From Lanius collurio (lineage: Eukaryota; Chordata; Aves; Passeriformes; Laniidae): 64,000 nucleotides of DNA. The notes beneath the pieces were generated by a model. The model did not search any database. It saw nothing but the letters and a program-made list of their open reading frames with translations, and was not told the DNA's origin. The first letter of the stretch is position 1. Every line of letters starts with the position of its first letter. The stretch is from NCBI GenBank assembly GCA_020086605.1, contig JACBWW010000015.1, positions 25,672,483 to 25,736,482 of the forward strand, read 5' to 3'. The position numbers were made by a program, and so were the translations under genes. This document shows, one piece after another, positions 26,581 to 39,690 of this stretch.

Positions 26581-26670
26581 ATATTGATAATTATAATAAT
26601 GATAACTATGATGATGATGGTAATAATGGTAATAATAATAATAACAACAGGAACAATAATGATAATAATT
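26581..26670. repeat. AAT/GAT trinucleotide microsatellite
   Basis: About 90 bp of mixed AAT, GAT and AAC triplets with several interruptions. The run of Ile and Val codons on the minus strand (end of an 82-codon frame) is a by-product of the repeat. Confidence 0.88.
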
Positions 26671-29600
26671 TGTTGCTTTGTTATGAAAACACAGCTACTT
26701 GCCATGCTGATTAGACCATTTACTGATAAGGAGAAGTTCAAACTCAAGTAGCCAATAGTATCTGGCAGTGCTGATACTACTGCAGTGTTGAGAATGGCCA
26801 CCATATAAATGAAAACCATCAAAGCCTAGTTTTTGTGCTCTGTCCAGCCTGTTGAAACCTAGTGAGCTTTACTGCTGAAGTCCTTGCACCTCTGTCTAGA
26901 AAACAATAGAGAAGAGGGAAAGGACGAGGATCTGTGTGTGTTGTACTTACAACAGACCACTTTTGTCTTGTTCACCACATTCTTACTGAAACTCCTAAAA
27001 GCCTTTAAATATTTAAACAGGAGCAGAAGTGTTTAGGACTATTCTTCTCAGGGACCTACTTATGGCATCAAGGTGTTTCTGAAGGTAAATCTATACAGTC
27101 TGTTCTATCATTATGAAGAGGTTGAATGATATGTTGGGAGTGATGGGAACATCAGTATTGAAAAAGTAAACATTCACAGTTTCTTTCTAGCCCCACAACA
27201 AATCTGCTATGAAACAATGATTTGTTTCACTCTAACATTCCTTAAAGTTTGAAGGGAAAGTTCCTCACCTTGCCCTAATTCCTGGGTAACAATGCTGTTG
27301 TGGTGGGATGTAGCTCTACACCACCCTGGTCAGAATGGTTTCTGACCATTCTGTAGTCCATCAGAGCAGACATTGCACTGCTTACTGCTCCATACATCTG
27401 CCAAAATGCTTTTTTCCTTCTTTTGGGTTTATACTTCTGGTTTTACACATCACGTGAACTGCCAAGGTTAGAGAATTCACACAGCACAACAGAACCAAGC
27501 CACAAGGTTTCGTGCAGCAATTAAAGCAACTCCTTTGAAAAGTGTCAGTTGCTATTTTGGTGGCTGATAAAAAAGCAGAGCATGTATGCTATTTGCAATG
27601 TTCAAATTCTATTTTGCATTAATTCATATGGGCAGTTTTGCTAGTAGCAAACAAAAAAGACCGAAGTCAGGCCTAGTGAAAATGTGATTTAACTAAAAGG
27701 CAAATGAATATTTTGAAAAAAAAATTTAAAGATTGTGTCTATTCTTATTTTCCCTCAGGGCATGCCGGGTACATATTTTCAAATGTGTCCTCAGAGATGT
27801 ATTTTAAGTGAAATATGTGATATTAATATAAATCCATGTGTTGCCAGGAACTAAATTTTAAGGTAAAATCTCACATATTGTAACGTAAGTGAATAAAAAT
27901 GCCATCAGTGTGTCAGAGAAAATATCTAACCTAAGATCCAATATGCAAAGCACATTTCTTTTGTAGCATTCTAGCACAAGTCTGATGGTATTCACATTCC
28001 CCCACAAAATGACAGACCAGGACTCTATCATATTTCATAGCAGTTAATGCATTTTAGTGAGGCCTCAAGATTAAAAATATTCAAGTGTCTCCAATTAACA
28101 GCATTATGTTCTATTGTTTCATATGCTTGTTTATGAAGGACATGATTTCAAGTAAGATTTGGCACTTCCACAGACTTTCTTGCCCTCTTCTGAATCTTGG
28201 AAAACTGCTGATATTGAATCTGTAGCATGGCTTTTATTTTCATAACAACAATTTGATATCATCATTGTGGATTTGCGACTTCTCTGCTGTCTCCAGCTGA
28301 AAGGAGGGTTGATTGTTAAAGGCCAGGTTTCTGAAGCAATATCACCCAAACCATAGAGGGAAAAAGAACTTCATTTGGACACAAAACCTCTCTTCTTTTG
28401 AAGCTTATTGTGATGAGATATAATTATTTAGTTATTAAAGAAACAAAATAGTTAATTTGTATCTCATTAATATAGAGATAGCAAAATCAGCTAATGATTT
28501 TACTGGAAAACACCTTTGAACCTTTTTGTAAAGGGTTATATTTTCATGGTTCCTCCCTTAACATCTTAAAACAGGGGAGGTCAGATTAATTTCTCTCTAG
28601 TCCCTAGGTAGCATCAATGAAAATATTGAAAATGTCCTATTTTGTCAAGTCCTGAATCTGGAGTTTTTTTGATTGATCTAATTCCTTTCTGACCTTCCTC
28701 ACTTGCTAGTTATTTTCTTCCTCCCCTGTTTACATGCAGCTAAATTATTCCTGCTTCATCCCATCTTCCTGGTGAGCATAGATGTAAGGAAGTTGTTGAG
28801 ATTCTGTATGCTTTCCCTGTCTTTCAAAGCCCACAGTGTTCGCTCAGAAAGATTACTGCTGTATATGACTGCAGAAGTTTTTATTTGTCTTCACAGCTTG
28901 TACAGTCCTGGTTTCATTTTCACTGGTGGTTTTCTAAGGCTGTACCTTTTATTCCCTGACTGACACGAGGTTAGTGTTTCATCTACAAGGTTATTGTCTT
29001 TATACTCACTTTTCTTCTCTATCCATCCCTGCATTTCCCTGATCACCTATGTCTGTTGTTTACTACTGATAGTAAAAGTTTTTCCTTAATGTTTTTTTGC
29101 TGTGCTGGACACTTGAAAAGCTGCTTCTGAGGGCTCAGCTCTCCTTTCCTGTGTCTTATTCCTCTTTTCTCAAGCAGCTGATTTTTACCAGTACAAAATT
29201 TTTTGCTTTTCTGACAGATTTTAATGGTTGAATTGGATACTGGCTTTCCATTTTGGAGATTCTCCTGCTCTTTGTTTCTGGCAAGCACAGACTGGCACAT
29301 GAAATCCTCTGGAGTTATATAAGTGTTCAGTTCCACTGGTGCCTGATCTGTAAAATATGATTCTGATTCCCTATTGCTCTTAGCTGTGTATCCATATTGA
29401 ATTAAGTGGTTTCTGCAGACAAAAATGAACAAAATATGGTGATGATTAAATAGAGAAGGCAGAGTGCTGTTTCCTGTCCTCCTGCCAGCTCTTTCCTCCC
29501 AGCCAATGGCACTTCATGCTCAAAAGTGCCAGAGGCATTGTGAAGTCCAGCAAACATCCTGGGGTTAATCACCACAGTGAGTGGACAGGATTTTCCCTGT

Positions 29601-31984
29601 GTGTTTTGATATAGTTCAGCTTGAACCATGTGAGATGATCTACAGGGTGCCCTGGCTCTTGCACACACACTCCGAGGAAAGCCATGGCTTGGCTGGGACT
29701 ATATACAGCATAGATAAGGAATGCTTATACCATGTAACACCAAATACTGTGGAGAGGGGATTGACAGGAAAGCACTTTTTTTATTAAGTGCATATGCAAA
29801 GGTAGAAAGGAAAGCTATCCCATGCTTAGGATAAGATACTGGGCTCAGCCTTTTCCTTCAAAAGATGGACATACAGTTCATCATTTCTGTAACAGTGTGG
29901 AGGTTGGGGCTGTCAATAAAGATATGCAGCAGAGAGTGGAGAGGGAAAGCTGTCCCTTTGGAAACTTCTCTAATCACTTGGCAAGAAGCTGTTTGAGTTG
30001 GAGTAACTGAGCTGCTGAAAATGTCTATCTAGCAGAAGGGAATTCAAGTCCCAGGGACTGGCAGCAGCAGGAGAGGAAGCAGCAGAGCACTAAGTTGGAA
30101 AAGGTGCAAGTATTGTCTTTCCTCATGAAACTAATTCTGAGCTTTATATGAAGGAGTTTCTGAAACAAACCCAGGACACTGTTTCCAAAAACTAATTCTT
30201 AACAGCAAAGTTGTAAAGGTTTTCTTCTGCTTTCAGTTGTGCACCTTTCTTCCTGCACTATTTAGGCAGGCTAAGTGTAGCTGCCTAGGAACCCAAATTC
30301 TTCCCAGAGTGGATGGCAAAAGCCATCAGAAAACATGACCCACCTTTGCATCCACTGGATTTCATTCTTCATGTTCACATATAAAGAAAGGAATGGTTTG
30401 TGATCAACTTAGAGGTCAAAGAACTCTTTTTTGCAGATTGCCCCTTTTTCCCTCCCCAGAAAGTAAGGCAATATTTCTAATGTCTTTGCCTGTAGAAACA
30501 AGAAAAAATCAGCGGTAATAACTTGTAACTTGGTAGTACAGCAAACGTCCACATCCAGCGCACTCCTTATGTGATGGCTCATTTCCACAGCTTTGCCAAG
30601 TACCCACTTTTCACTGGAAAGAGTGTCTAAAATGGTGACTCCAATCTGCAGCTGTAGGTACAAGCAGGCATATACTAACACTGTGTGAATAATCTGACCT
30701 AACAACTAGAATGCTTTTTAAATTAGATAGACACAATGTTCTGCTTCTAGGCAGTTCAGTTTTGATTTACTCTGAATCCACAAATTGATATGTGAACAGC
30801 CTTTGCTTTCACAGAGGGATTTGATTTGTGGAATTATGGGCTAGATTCATCATACTGATGACACATTGATTTTCATACTTTGGATTTTATTAGTGGCGTG
30901 TTCTTTGCTTGTTAACATTCAAAGGAGATCAATCACAAGGTATTCAGGTGCTATTGAGTTTCTATGGAAAAAGGACACCATATGTTGAGGCAGGAGTAGA
31001 GGTCAGTGTGTATCAGATGCAGAGAAATACAATACCTTCCTAACAGGAAATAATTGGAAATGAGTCCAAATTTCAGCCAATTCAAGAACATCACTGTTCT
31101 CTTGGAAAAATCTGTGTGGACTGAAATGCATTACTCTCAATACTTTTTTGTTCACAATGCCTTGATTATCTCCCACCCCCATCTAAGAGAAAAATGGTAA
31201 AATTTGTGCAAATATACCTTTACCAAGCACTCCTGATGACCAGTCCTGTGCTCAGGTTACTGACCCTATATGCTTTTGTCTGAGAGTTACTTACACAAGT
31301 GAACTCTCCTGTCTTATTCTCTGGAAAAATCAGCTGCCACTTCTTTGAGCATGCATCATTTAACTCACTGAACTTGTGCCACAGTAATCAGTACTATTTG
31401 GGGGAAATTGTATTACCTTTCAGTAAACTTTTTATACAGTCCATGATGTGCATTTTCTTTTCAGTATTTCTGGAATTCAATACTGTGGTTTAAAAAGTTA
31501 CATTCTTTATTAAAATAGGTGATTGAATGAACTATGGAGCTTTGTCCAGCTACATATGAGCACTAAACACTGAAGCTCTGCAGAACCGTTTAGTTAAGAA
31601 CCCTGAAATAACCACCTAGTATTTTTCAATACTGTTCCATTTGGGTGCACTCCCTATTTTACAAGAAGCCAAAGCTTTCTTTACTGTCCCAGCTAGCCCT
31701 TTTCTTGGGAGCTTGTGATGAGGTGAAACGTTTACTTTGCTGTTTGCAAACTCTTCAGAGCATGGAGCCAGTGTATTAACTTCAACCTCCAGCCAATTCA
31801 CAAGAGCACAGAAGACACAGGACACTGGGAGGTTGTCTAAACAAATGCAGGAGGCTGATTAATACATTGTCCTGGCTTGAATGTTAGCAATTTTCTTAGC
31901 AACAGAACTGCTTTAGATGATCACATCCCTCCTTTGGGAAGACTGGAGTATTTTGTTGTCCAAGGGCCACTTAAAATAGATTAT
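26671..31984. other. unique non-coding DNA, nothing recognised
   Basis: No gene, LTR or LINE boundary was recognised in this 5.3-kb stretch. The plus strand from about 28540 to 29300 is pyrimidine-rich and opens a 129-codon frame on the minus strand (29043-29432), which is Lys/Gln-rich with no domain. It could hide a very old LINE relic but I cannot support that. Confidence 0.5.
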
Positions 31985-32122
31985 GGTTTGGTGGGGTTTT
32001 TTTTGGTTTTTTGTTTTTTTTTTTTTTTTTTTTTTGTTGTTTTGTTTTGGTTTTGGTTTTTTGTTGTTGTTGTTGTTGTTTTTTTGTTTGGGTTTTTTTT
32101 TTGGTATGTTTTTGGGTTGGGG
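31985..32122. repeat. G/T-only low-complexity tract
   Basis: About 140 bp with almost no A or C on the plus strand. It includes a run of over 20 T (about 32014-32035), (TTG)n triplets at 32061-32080 and scattered GGG or GGGG blocks. Phe/Trp/Val-rich frames on the plus strand and Lys/Asn/Gln-rich frames on the minus strand are artefacts of this composition. Confidence 0.92.
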
Positions 32123-33380
32123 AAACAAGATGGTAAAAAATAAGTTGTCAAAGACTGATCTAGTTCCTCTGCACTGTGTTTTTTAACTGTGTCTTTGATT
32201 TTCCTTTTGGCCTTTTTGAGAAATAGAGCCATGATTTTTTTCCCATCAGACCTTTTGCTCCTATTGAGACTGATGTCTTTTCCTTGCTCATTGATTCCCA
32301 TTGAGCCAATTGTTTTTGTCACATTATTTGGGAAGTACATGCATAATTTTGAAGGGAAAGCTGGAAGCAAAGACTAGCCTGGCACACAGAGAAAGTGGAA
32401 ATGCCTATTAGGTATTTCATGCTTGATCAGAAGCAAAGGAACAGATTTTATTCCTCACAAGGTTTTCTGTACTTAAAAGTTTATACTGAAATAAATGTTG
32501 TTGGACATTATATTCATATACAGAGACTAGAATTACCTTAGCAAGTACTGTGAAAAAAATGGTGGAATCTTTGTTTTCAAAGACATTAGGCTGGCAATTT
32601 GAAAGCATTAGTTATGGAAAATAGAAGTGCATTGGGCCCTGTTCGAGAGTCACCTTTTCTGGAATCGGGAAAATGCCTTGAGCTCCTTGAAAAGCTGGCT
32701 TGACGGGATTTAGCTGTGCAGACACATGCGAATGAATGTTTGACTTTGTAAGCCTGACCATCTATCAGTTGAATACCCAGGCAAGTAGAAATTTAAAATA
32801 TTATCCAGTTTAGACATATTGTATTTTAGAAGGATTCTTTCCCATTTTGAAAAACACAAATTAGGCTTTTCTAATGGTTAATTCCTGATCATTTTACAAA
32901 GGCTGTGAAACAACATGTAGAACATAAAATACAGTTACAATTATTTTGTAAAGGCATGATTGCAAACAGCAGGACAGTGTTTTCTAAACTTGCCAGTTTA
33001 GCAGAGGCAGCTCTGCTCCTTTCCAAAAATCTGGTGTAAGAATTCTATTTGCCTCAGCAGGATAAGTCCAGACCCTTGCTGGCTGTTTTCAAAATCTTAG
33101 TCTGAGAATCTCTGTTTCCTTTTCTCTATGGGAAAGAACACATAAGGATACAACAAGAAGCCAGTCACGCTTTCCACAGAAAACACAATTTTTCATATAG
33201 TAACTGTAAAGAATGCACCTTCCAGGGGTCAGGGTTAAACTTAAAAGTGCTGCAACATTTCAGGCTCAGTGAACTTCCTTGAACTACCATTTATAAGGTG
33301 GCATCCATAATTTCTCCAACCTTTTTTTCTGCTAAACAATACCTTTAGTATTCATATTTCTCCTTAGAGATGTACACTTT
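32123..33380. other. unique non-coding DNA
   Basis: AT-rich sequence with no recognised gene or repeat, up to the boundary of the minus-strand solo LTR. Confidence 0.55.
33375..33380. repeat. target-site duplication, left copy (CACTTT)
   Basis: This pairs with CGCTTT at 33672-33677 on the other side of the solo LTR. The single difference is G to A at a CpG, the commonest decay change in vertebrate DNA. Confidence 0.7.
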
Positions 33381-33671
33381 TGTTGTAATGGGGAATCCTT
33401 ACAACAAGTATAAGACAGCGATGAACTTGGAAGGAAAGATGAAGCTATATGTTTTCAGATATTCAGAGATGATTTATTCCTCCAGCCCCATGGCTGGAGT
33501 TCCCAGGCAGACTCCAGTCACAGGACCCTGCTCTCTTCCCGGGCACGGGCACACAAACCAACAATCAGGAACAGGCATGGGGCACACGTGACATGGGAGC
33601 AGGGACAGGGACAGACCCGTACCCTGCAGGGTCTCTCCTCCCAGGACTTCAGGGGGAGAGGCACCTCCACA
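33381..33671 (-). mobile_element. solo LTR, same family as the 51-kb provirus
   Basis: Read on the minus strand this 291-bp element starts TGTGGAGGTGCC and ends CCCCATTACAACA. It aligns over its whole length with the two LTRs at 51,071 and 53,354. It carries the polyadenylation signal AATAAA (TTTATT at 33473-33478 on the plus strand). A 6-bp duplication with one CpG-type mismatch flanks it. A lone LTR with target duplication is the normal product of recombination between the two LTRs of a provirus. It differs from the provirus LTRs in several small indels and in the A-rich stretch after the poly-A signal, so it comes from a separate insertion. Confidence 0.92.
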
Positions 33672-33677
33672 CGCTTT
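33672..33677. repeat. target-site duplication, right copy (CGCTTT)
   Basis: Right-hand partner of CACTTT at 33375-33380. It probably keeps the original CpG. Confidence 0.7.
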
Positions 33678-36518
33678 TATTAAAGTATGAACATGATTTA
33701 ACATATGGTTTCAATAGAAGGTGCTATGTGTATTATTCTTATCTACTACTATGGACACAAAATAAATTTATACTAGCAAAGACTTGCTTTGATTGGAGCC
33801 ATGTGTCTGCAGCCTCAGGAGTACATCAGGTGGCAGTGAAAATGCAGATCATCATTATTCAATTTGAGGCCATCTCTCAAGCTTATATCAGCCTCTGCAG
33901 TCCATGGTTCTGTGGGTGTATTGCAGGATTTGGGATGTGCTGAACATGACACATATCTTATCCCATAAGTTCTCTCCTTTGGCTTTTGGCCAAATGATAC
34001 TGTAAGTGGAAAACACTCAATTAGATGAAGATACATCTTAATGAACTGCCTGCTGCACATCACCACTTGGAAAAATTGTATGCTAAACACTTGTTAAAAA
34101 ATGCAGCTTCACATATGACAACTTGAAAGACAGTTCTTTTGCTCTGTAGTGAGGAAGGGCTGGGTTCTTTACAGGAACTTGCTTTCTCAAGGATTAGCCA
34201 CACTGCAAAGGACACATCTAAACAGTCTAAGGATGGGATGAACCCTCTGCAGTTTCCCAGGTTAGCCCTGTTGATGCAGATCAGGAAAAGTGCACACCAG
34301 GATGTGGCAGACACATTCTTTGCTCTGAGATCCAAAAGGTGCAAAGGAGGGGGAGAGTCTCATGATGCTCCCAACCCCTTCAAAGGTCCTGAGTACTTGC
34401 TGGAATCTGCAGAGGTGGATTACATCACCCATCTCTGTAAATAGCAGTGCCTCTGTCAGTGTAGTCTGCAAGCACAGTGGGGTAAACAAATGTTTTATCT
34501 TTTTATCAAGTATCCTCTAAGTTCAAATTACGTCAGCTTGTGATTCATACAAAAGCAGACAGAAGAGAGAAATCCAGTAATAGAAATCCATCTCTCCTCC
34601 TCTTCTAAGGCACAGTGACCTTTATAAATATCATGCTTTACTGCCTTTATTATGTGGGAGAAAGCTGCAGTCTTCTTTCATATCTTATTTTGAAAATTCT
34701 TAAAGAAAGGGAAGATTAAGGATAAGCAGCAACCTCTAGAAGTTACAGATCACAGGTCAGCTGTCTTCTTCCTCCTCAACAAAGATCTTGAGGACTATTG
34801 TTTTCATTTCTTGAATAGATTTGCATTCTTATTTGCTCTCTTCATTTCAAGGGATTCATTCTCCCACTGCTATCTTGGACCTTCTGCACAAAGTTTCTTG
34901 TTACAGTTCAGGAGCTCCCTTGCCCCTTCCTGATATCAATGATCCCTACCTGAAGGGAAGGACAGGGCTGATTCTCCTACAAGTAAGAGGAGGAAGAAGA
35001 GTGAGGAAGAGAAATGACACTGAAGTTTTCAAGCAAGACTACCAATAGCTCTTTCAGTGTTTTTTGACACTGCTTATTGCTAGCAGTAGTTGAGTCACAG
35101 CAGAGCCTGTGCCAGGTCTGCCAGGGCAGCGTATTGCTGCTTTGTAATACCCAAAAATCTCTTTGTGCTTCATGTCCTTCATCTTTAAGTGCTATTCCCC
35201 TATCGATGTTTCCTCGAAAAAAAAAAAATAGACTTTGTGGGCATTTGAGTTGTTTCTTCCTTCAGCAGACTGAATGGTTCGTATGTTTGTTAGGGTAACT
35301 GGTAAAGGCCATCAGTTCTCCTCCCTAAAAGGAGGTATGAGAGCGGAGGCATTAAATAAGAGAGTTACAGTAGTGTTCTCACTGAGCTCCTTTAAATGCT
35401 TCCATACCTTTTCGAGCACATTTTAATTCCAGATTTTACCACTAGACCAAAAAAGTCTCACTTGAAACCTGAAGGAATCTTGGATTCATTCTTAGGACCT
35501 GCAACTAAGACACAGGCTCCTTTTATTTTCAATGTTTGTTGGGTTTGCTTGATAAGGTGTTTTGTAGTGGTGGGGCATGGCTACTGGGATAGATTCTCTG
35601 AGAAGCTGCCAGCAGCTTTCCCTCAAGTCCAAAAGATCTCCTTATCCTGACCCATGAGCCTTGTTTAAAATTTCTCTTCCCCCATCTACCTGAAGAGGGA
35701 AAGAGCAGCTTTGGTGGGCACTGGGCATCCAGCCAGGGTCACAACACTGCAGAGCTCTAAAAGTGTCAAGTCGAGAATAAATTTATTTGTTCAACTTCAC
35801 ATAGCCTCAGCATCTCAACTCTTGATTTTGTGCCTTGGTCTGACTGCCCAGATACACCTGAGTCTTCATGCCAACCCATTTCATCTGGGGAGAGAGGAAT
35901 CCACAGCAGCAATGGATTAACAATGCCCTTATCTTGTACTGTACAACAGACAGCAAAGCTTCCCTTTAGCGTTGCCAAACTTCTGCAGACTTGAGCAGAA
36001 AATGCAGGCACACTTGGGAATTCTTAGGTGTAATATTAAGTGTCTGAATTGTAGATTATTCAAATAATTCACTCAACCAGCTACTTGGTGATCTACTTGA
36101 ATGATTAAAACTCTGGAGATGCATGCAGACTCAGATTTAAAATGACAGGTATGCCTAATTACAATAATTGCCAGCAGAGCATTTTATTACAGACTTTTGT
36201 GGACTATTAAATGACTGGTTTAAGTGATAAACTAGTTAATCAGCAGAAGAAGCCTTTGGTGAAGTTGTGTAAATGACACTAGACTGGAAATATTTTATGG
36301 TTTGAAGCCTGTGGCTTTGCCATTGGGACTTTCTGAGGGTATTGAGGAAATTTACTCTATATACTGTCAAAATAAATTGAAAACAAGAAGGCAGAAAGGG
36401 GTTCTCTGTGTATTCATGGGCCATTGGTTGCAGTGATATTCAGAGTTTCTGAAACCTGTTTTCTCAGAACATCTGTACAAGTAAATTTTTGCTTATAAAG
36501 TTGTTTTCCAAACAGGAT

Positions 36519-36566
36519 ACATAAAAGAGCAAGCCTGCTGTGACATAAAAGAACAAGCCTGCTGTG
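36519..36566. repeat. 24-bp tandem duplication, two copies
   Basis: The units at 36519-36542 and 36543-36566 read 'acataaaagagcaagcctgc' and 'acataaaagaacaagcctgc', each followed by TGTG. They differ at one base, so this is a fairly recent local duplication. Confidence 0.9.
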
Positions 36567-39399
36567 GCTGTTGAGACTCAAGAGAGTTCTTGTGTGGTCA
36601 AGTAGAGAAGTTGTGGTCAATTTGGGGCTTCGGAATTTCCAGAATCACTTACAATTGTGGTAGAACCTCTGAGGACCTTTTGCAAAGTGCCTTGCTGAAC
36701 CTTCTTTTTAGGATCTAGGTCTCCAGCTCCAATAGATGCTCCTGGATATCTGAGTCATGTCAGACAATGAAAGCATTTAAATTACTGTGTGCCTGCAGAT
36801 AAGTAACACAACCTAAGTATCAATTCATTACAGAAAGAAACAGTATGCTAATGGGAGGAGAAAGAGATGCATTTGCATCAGGAACATAAATACTTTCCAT
36901 GGCACTGCTTCTTCTACACCATTTTGATTCTGCACAGATTTTCTCATTAAACCACAAATTAGGAGAGTTGTATGAAAGACCTGAAAGACCTGGGAAGAGA
37001 TACTAGGGTTTGTCTAGGACATCTCCTCTTTATCCATATGCATTTTATTTAGTAGGATTTAATAAACTCAGTACATTTTAGTTCTCAGATTTAAATAATA
37101 GAAATAGATATACCCTGGAATGAAACCGAGATTTTAAGGGACTGCACACTCTTAACCTTGTGATCCTTGATTACTATAGTGTGGATAATAAATTGGCTAA
37201 TTTTGTCCACAATATGGTTTGTCAACATTGCAAAAATAATACCTTTAAATTTAGAATATTCCAATGAATGTATTCTTCCTTGATTTTCATTTTCCTTTTT
37301 TTTTTTATAGAGTCTTAAAATGTATTTATTTCAGATTATTTTAATTATTTCATTAAGCTCTCAAAACATCCCCATCTGATTTTCTCCTGTTTGGAAGGAA
37401 AAAGAAAGGTGTTTCCTACATCAGAGCTACAATAATAGGTCAAAGAGAATTCTCCTACATAGCAAAATCAATGGCATGCAGAACGAGTTTGAAATGAGAT
37501 ATATAATCTATATTTTGAAGGTCAACAGCATGCCTGTGGGAAAGAAAAATGTGTGCAAGAAATACTATTTAAGGCATTTCCATGGATGTATGTTCTGGAA
37601 GGTCTGGTCATGGATGTTATTCTCCAGTGAATTCCCAGAACAGGGAGCAGTGATGAGTTGAGAGTGCCCAGATGACCCTAGTTAATAGCTCAGTTGTGGC
37701 TACAGATGCAGCTCCAATAGGTGGGCAGAGTGACAAACACAGCCGTACAAGAACACGGCCGCTGCAGCCAGGCATGAGCTGGGAGGTGAGCTGGGAGGAA
37801 GCCAGGGGAGGAAAGGGACAGAGAGGAAATAAGTGCAAGGAATGTCTCCAGCCTGCCTGTGTGAGAGAATATTCCTGAGTAAAATCCCCTAAAAAAACCG
37901 CTGGTAGTGAGTAAGCTTGGCTGTGGGGATTGATCAGCATTTTTCCCTCCGTTAAAGGAATTGCTGTGTTTTAATCCTGCCTGCAAACATCTTAAAATTA
38001 TTAACGTTAGCATTAGCATATTTGACTTTCATATGTGACTTGATAGGCTTTGAAACTCTGCTGTGTCCTGGTTGCAACATGATGACTGTGGAATGAATGA
38101 AGAAAGTGAACAGAGAGTGAAAAAATGTGGTGGTAGTGATGAAATCAAAAAGAAAGTGTTGGCTTGAGCAGATAGAAAACAAACTTTTATTAAACCAAAA
38201 ATCCAGCAGGAAAGAGAGGAGTGTATTCATAACATGTTGGCAAGTTTTAAAGTAAATAAGTTCTCCTAGGGCTTCAGATTGTTGATTTTTCCCCATTTTG
38301 AATTATGAACAACACTCCGAAGTAAAAACTGGAAAACTCTACTTTAGAAAACATTGAAGTACTTTGATGTTACAGCCTACAATTTTTTCCTCAAAACATT
38401 TTGTCAACTTCAGCCCAAAAATTCATGAAATCACATTTTTTAGCTAATTATCTTCTGAAAAGAATTTGCCCAGCTGTATTTTCAGATTTCGGTGATGAAG
38501 AATACATCTACATGCTTCAAGTCTCAATGCATGTTTGCTGAATTGATATCTAAAACATTATTAATGCACTGCAGTTGCAGCAAGTTTCAGGCATCCACCA
38601 CACTGTTATTTTCCAGAAAGCACTTCTGGTTATAACAGTTTCTAGGGATAGCAATTCTCAAAGAGGCCCATCCTGAATCGGTTTTCCTCTATCTCTGAGC
38701 TTCATTACCTCTAGATTTTCCAGTGGAGATGTGGGTCACTGTTACATGAATTTAGTTTACTGAAAACCAGCTTATTTTGTCTTCTGCAAGGGTGACAGAC
38801 AGACCATGGATTCCCCCATGGCTGAAGTACAGAGGACGACTGAGCTAAGCAGAACAAATCTGTGCTCCACTTTGAACAGCTGGGCTAAGTTGCAATTATA
38901 TTTAAGCACAACATATAGGAACTACTGGAATGGATATATCACCTCTAGCATAAGGAGAGAAGACCAATATTTGCATTTCCGGCTTTACTATGCCTGGTGA
39001 GTGTGACCATGCAATTGCAAGCTATACACACTGTTAAGGTAGTAGCAGACACACAGCCACTTTGATGGACAAGACTGTTGAAGCCTGACCCCTCTCCTGA
39101 AGCTGGCTGGAGCAAATTTAGATAGAAACACTGCAGAGAATCCCACCTACTGTGTTCCATCATTGAAACAAGAGCACGGTATCTCCATTTTGCACAACTT
39201 CTGAGGAATTTGAGAAATTAAGTGGATGCCAATGAGCTGTACTTCTGAACAGTTGCTTTGCTGTGATTTTTTAAAAAAACCCACCAAAGTGCTCTTTGCT
39301 TTGCCTCCACCTTAGTGCTCTAAGATAACGTCAGAGACTGCTAATTTCTTCAAAACCTGTTCATACCCTTTCATTACCCTCAAAAACATCTTTATTTGC

Positions 39400-39690
39400 A
39401 AAGTGTTAGAATGCATTAAATTATATACACTTGATTTCTACTAATACTCTATACCTGTATTTTATCTGCCAATTACAGCAAATAGAAAATCTAGACAAGC
39501 ATGAATGCAATAAGATTATGTCTTTTAGCAGTAATTAATTAAACCATAAAACAAAACATGTACTATTTAAAGGATAATATTCATGGCACTTGAACACATC
39601 AAGCAATAAACTGTGTTTGTAGTTGATTAAATGTCAGAGTGAATCTGAAATATCTGATAATTGTAAAAATAATTTCCTGCTATTATACTA
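39400..39690. other. candidate conserved AT-rich regulatory block (tentative)
   Basis: This AT-rich stretch contains several homeodomain-type TAATTA/ATTAATTA words (for example 'cagtaattaattaaacc' near 39530) and no repeat. It has the look of a developmental enhancer but equally fits plain AT-rich DNA. Inference only. Confidence 0.15.

Noticed and set aside
29043..29432. 129-codon Lys/Gln-rich minus-strand frame
   Set aside because: It follows from the pyrimidine-rich plus strand. No recognised motif and no splice context.
31877..32370. Phe/Trp-rich and Asn/Lys-rich frames on both strands
   Set aside because: They are direct translations of the G/T low-complexity tract.
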